A DNA stretch of 64,000 bases, from contig NZ_FCOY01000005.1 of assembly GCF_900018785.1 (NCBI RefSeq), positions 186,001 through 250,000 of the forward strand, in the 5' to 3' direction. The notes beneath the pieces are model-generated. The model saw only the letters and a list, made by a program, of their open reading frames with translations, was not told where the DNA came from and did not search any database. A program made the position numbers and the translations under genes. The first letter of the stretch is position 1; every line of letters begins with the position of its first letter. This stretch comes from Xanthomonas massiliensis. Lineage in GTDB: Bacteria; Pseudomonadota; Gammaproteobacteria; Xanthomonadales; Xanthomonadaceae. Positions 63,953 through 64,000 of the stretch are shown in pieces.

Positions 63953-64000
63953 TCACGGCGCCGGCTGCGGCCAGGGATGGGCCTTGATCGCCTCGATCAG
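63953..64000 (-). CDS. C-terminal end of an unidentified minus-strand gene
   Basis: A minus-strand open frame enters from the right edge and ends at the TGA at 63953-63955. Only 15 residues are visible: LIEAIKAHPWPQPAP. It is convergent with aceA and separated from it by a hairpin. The family cannot be determined. Confidence 0.35.
   Translation of the reverse strand: MIEAIKAHPWPQPAP

Overview
This window comes from a very GC-rich gammaproteobacterium of the Xanthomonadaceae (Luteimonas, Lysobacter, Pseudoxanthomonas or Xanthomonas type). The evidence is the gene order around tsaD / rpsU / yqeY / dnaG, the xanthomonad-type ole reductase gene, a long Oar-like TonB-dependent receptor, DUF2946 next to an OprC-like copper receptor, and a REP-type palindrome. 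Almost all of it is chromosomal core sequence. I saw no prophage, transposase, CRISPR array, tRNA or rRNA. The family assignment rests on recalled protein similarity, not on a search.

Layout. 1-5.1 kb, minus strand: information-processing block (edge of a transporter gene, dnaG, a YihY/BrkB membrane protein, yqeY, rpsU), with tsaD, folB and a YbdG-type mechanosensitive channel divergent on the plus strand. 8-12.7 kb: circularly permuted ATP-grasp plus alpha-E pair, then a cytosolic GH3 beta-glucosidase. 13.4-15.2 kb: PQQ-type sugar dehydrogenase and a DUF1453-like membrane protein. 15.2-29.3 kb: the most interesting part, two divergent gene sets that together look like a muropeptide scavenging system. 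29.5-33 kb: EF-hand protein, HAD hydrolase, a gene disrupted by a frameshifting internal duplication, and a YdcJ/HglS-type dioxygenase. 33-35.8 kb: copper-linked DUF2946 and an OprC-like receptor. 35.8-43.5 kb: mdtABC-like RND efflux operon. 43.7-46.8 kb: queF, a LysM protein, a lipoprotein, oleD and DUF1328. 46.8-48 kb: gene-free array of degenerate repeats. 48-55 kb: ddl, ubiJ-ubiB-methyltransferase, a thioredoxin-like protein, a TruC-like pseudouridine synthase, DUF2059, arfB, an acyltransferase. 55.5-57.6 kb: M3 peptidase lipoprotein. 58.3-59.7 kb: DUF421, then a fluoride riboswitch controlling crcB and DUF190. 59.8-63.9 kb: LysR regulator divergent from the glyoxylate bypass genes aceB and aceA.

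How the main locus could work (inference). Leftward from about 21.0 kb lie an NlpC/P60 peptidase, an L-Ala-D/L-Glu epimerase, an RpiR/SIS regulator, an L,D-transpeptidase-fold protein and an APC permease. Rightward lie a transglutaminase-like exported protein, a TonB-dependent receptor, a serine hydrolase, an AmiD-type amidase lipoprotein, a VanX/DdpX-type D,D-dipeptidase and a small membrane protein. The enzymes would release stem peptides from murein, trim them to L-Ala-D-Glu and epimerise this for use as amino acids. The two sets face each other across one AT-richer promoter region that carries an inverted repeat.

Regulatory themes. Several genes lack a Shine-Dalgarno sequence and instead have a -10-like hexamer exactly 6 nt before the start codon, which suggests leaderless transcripts. 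Short tandem repeats with different units sit in many of the larger intergenic gaps.
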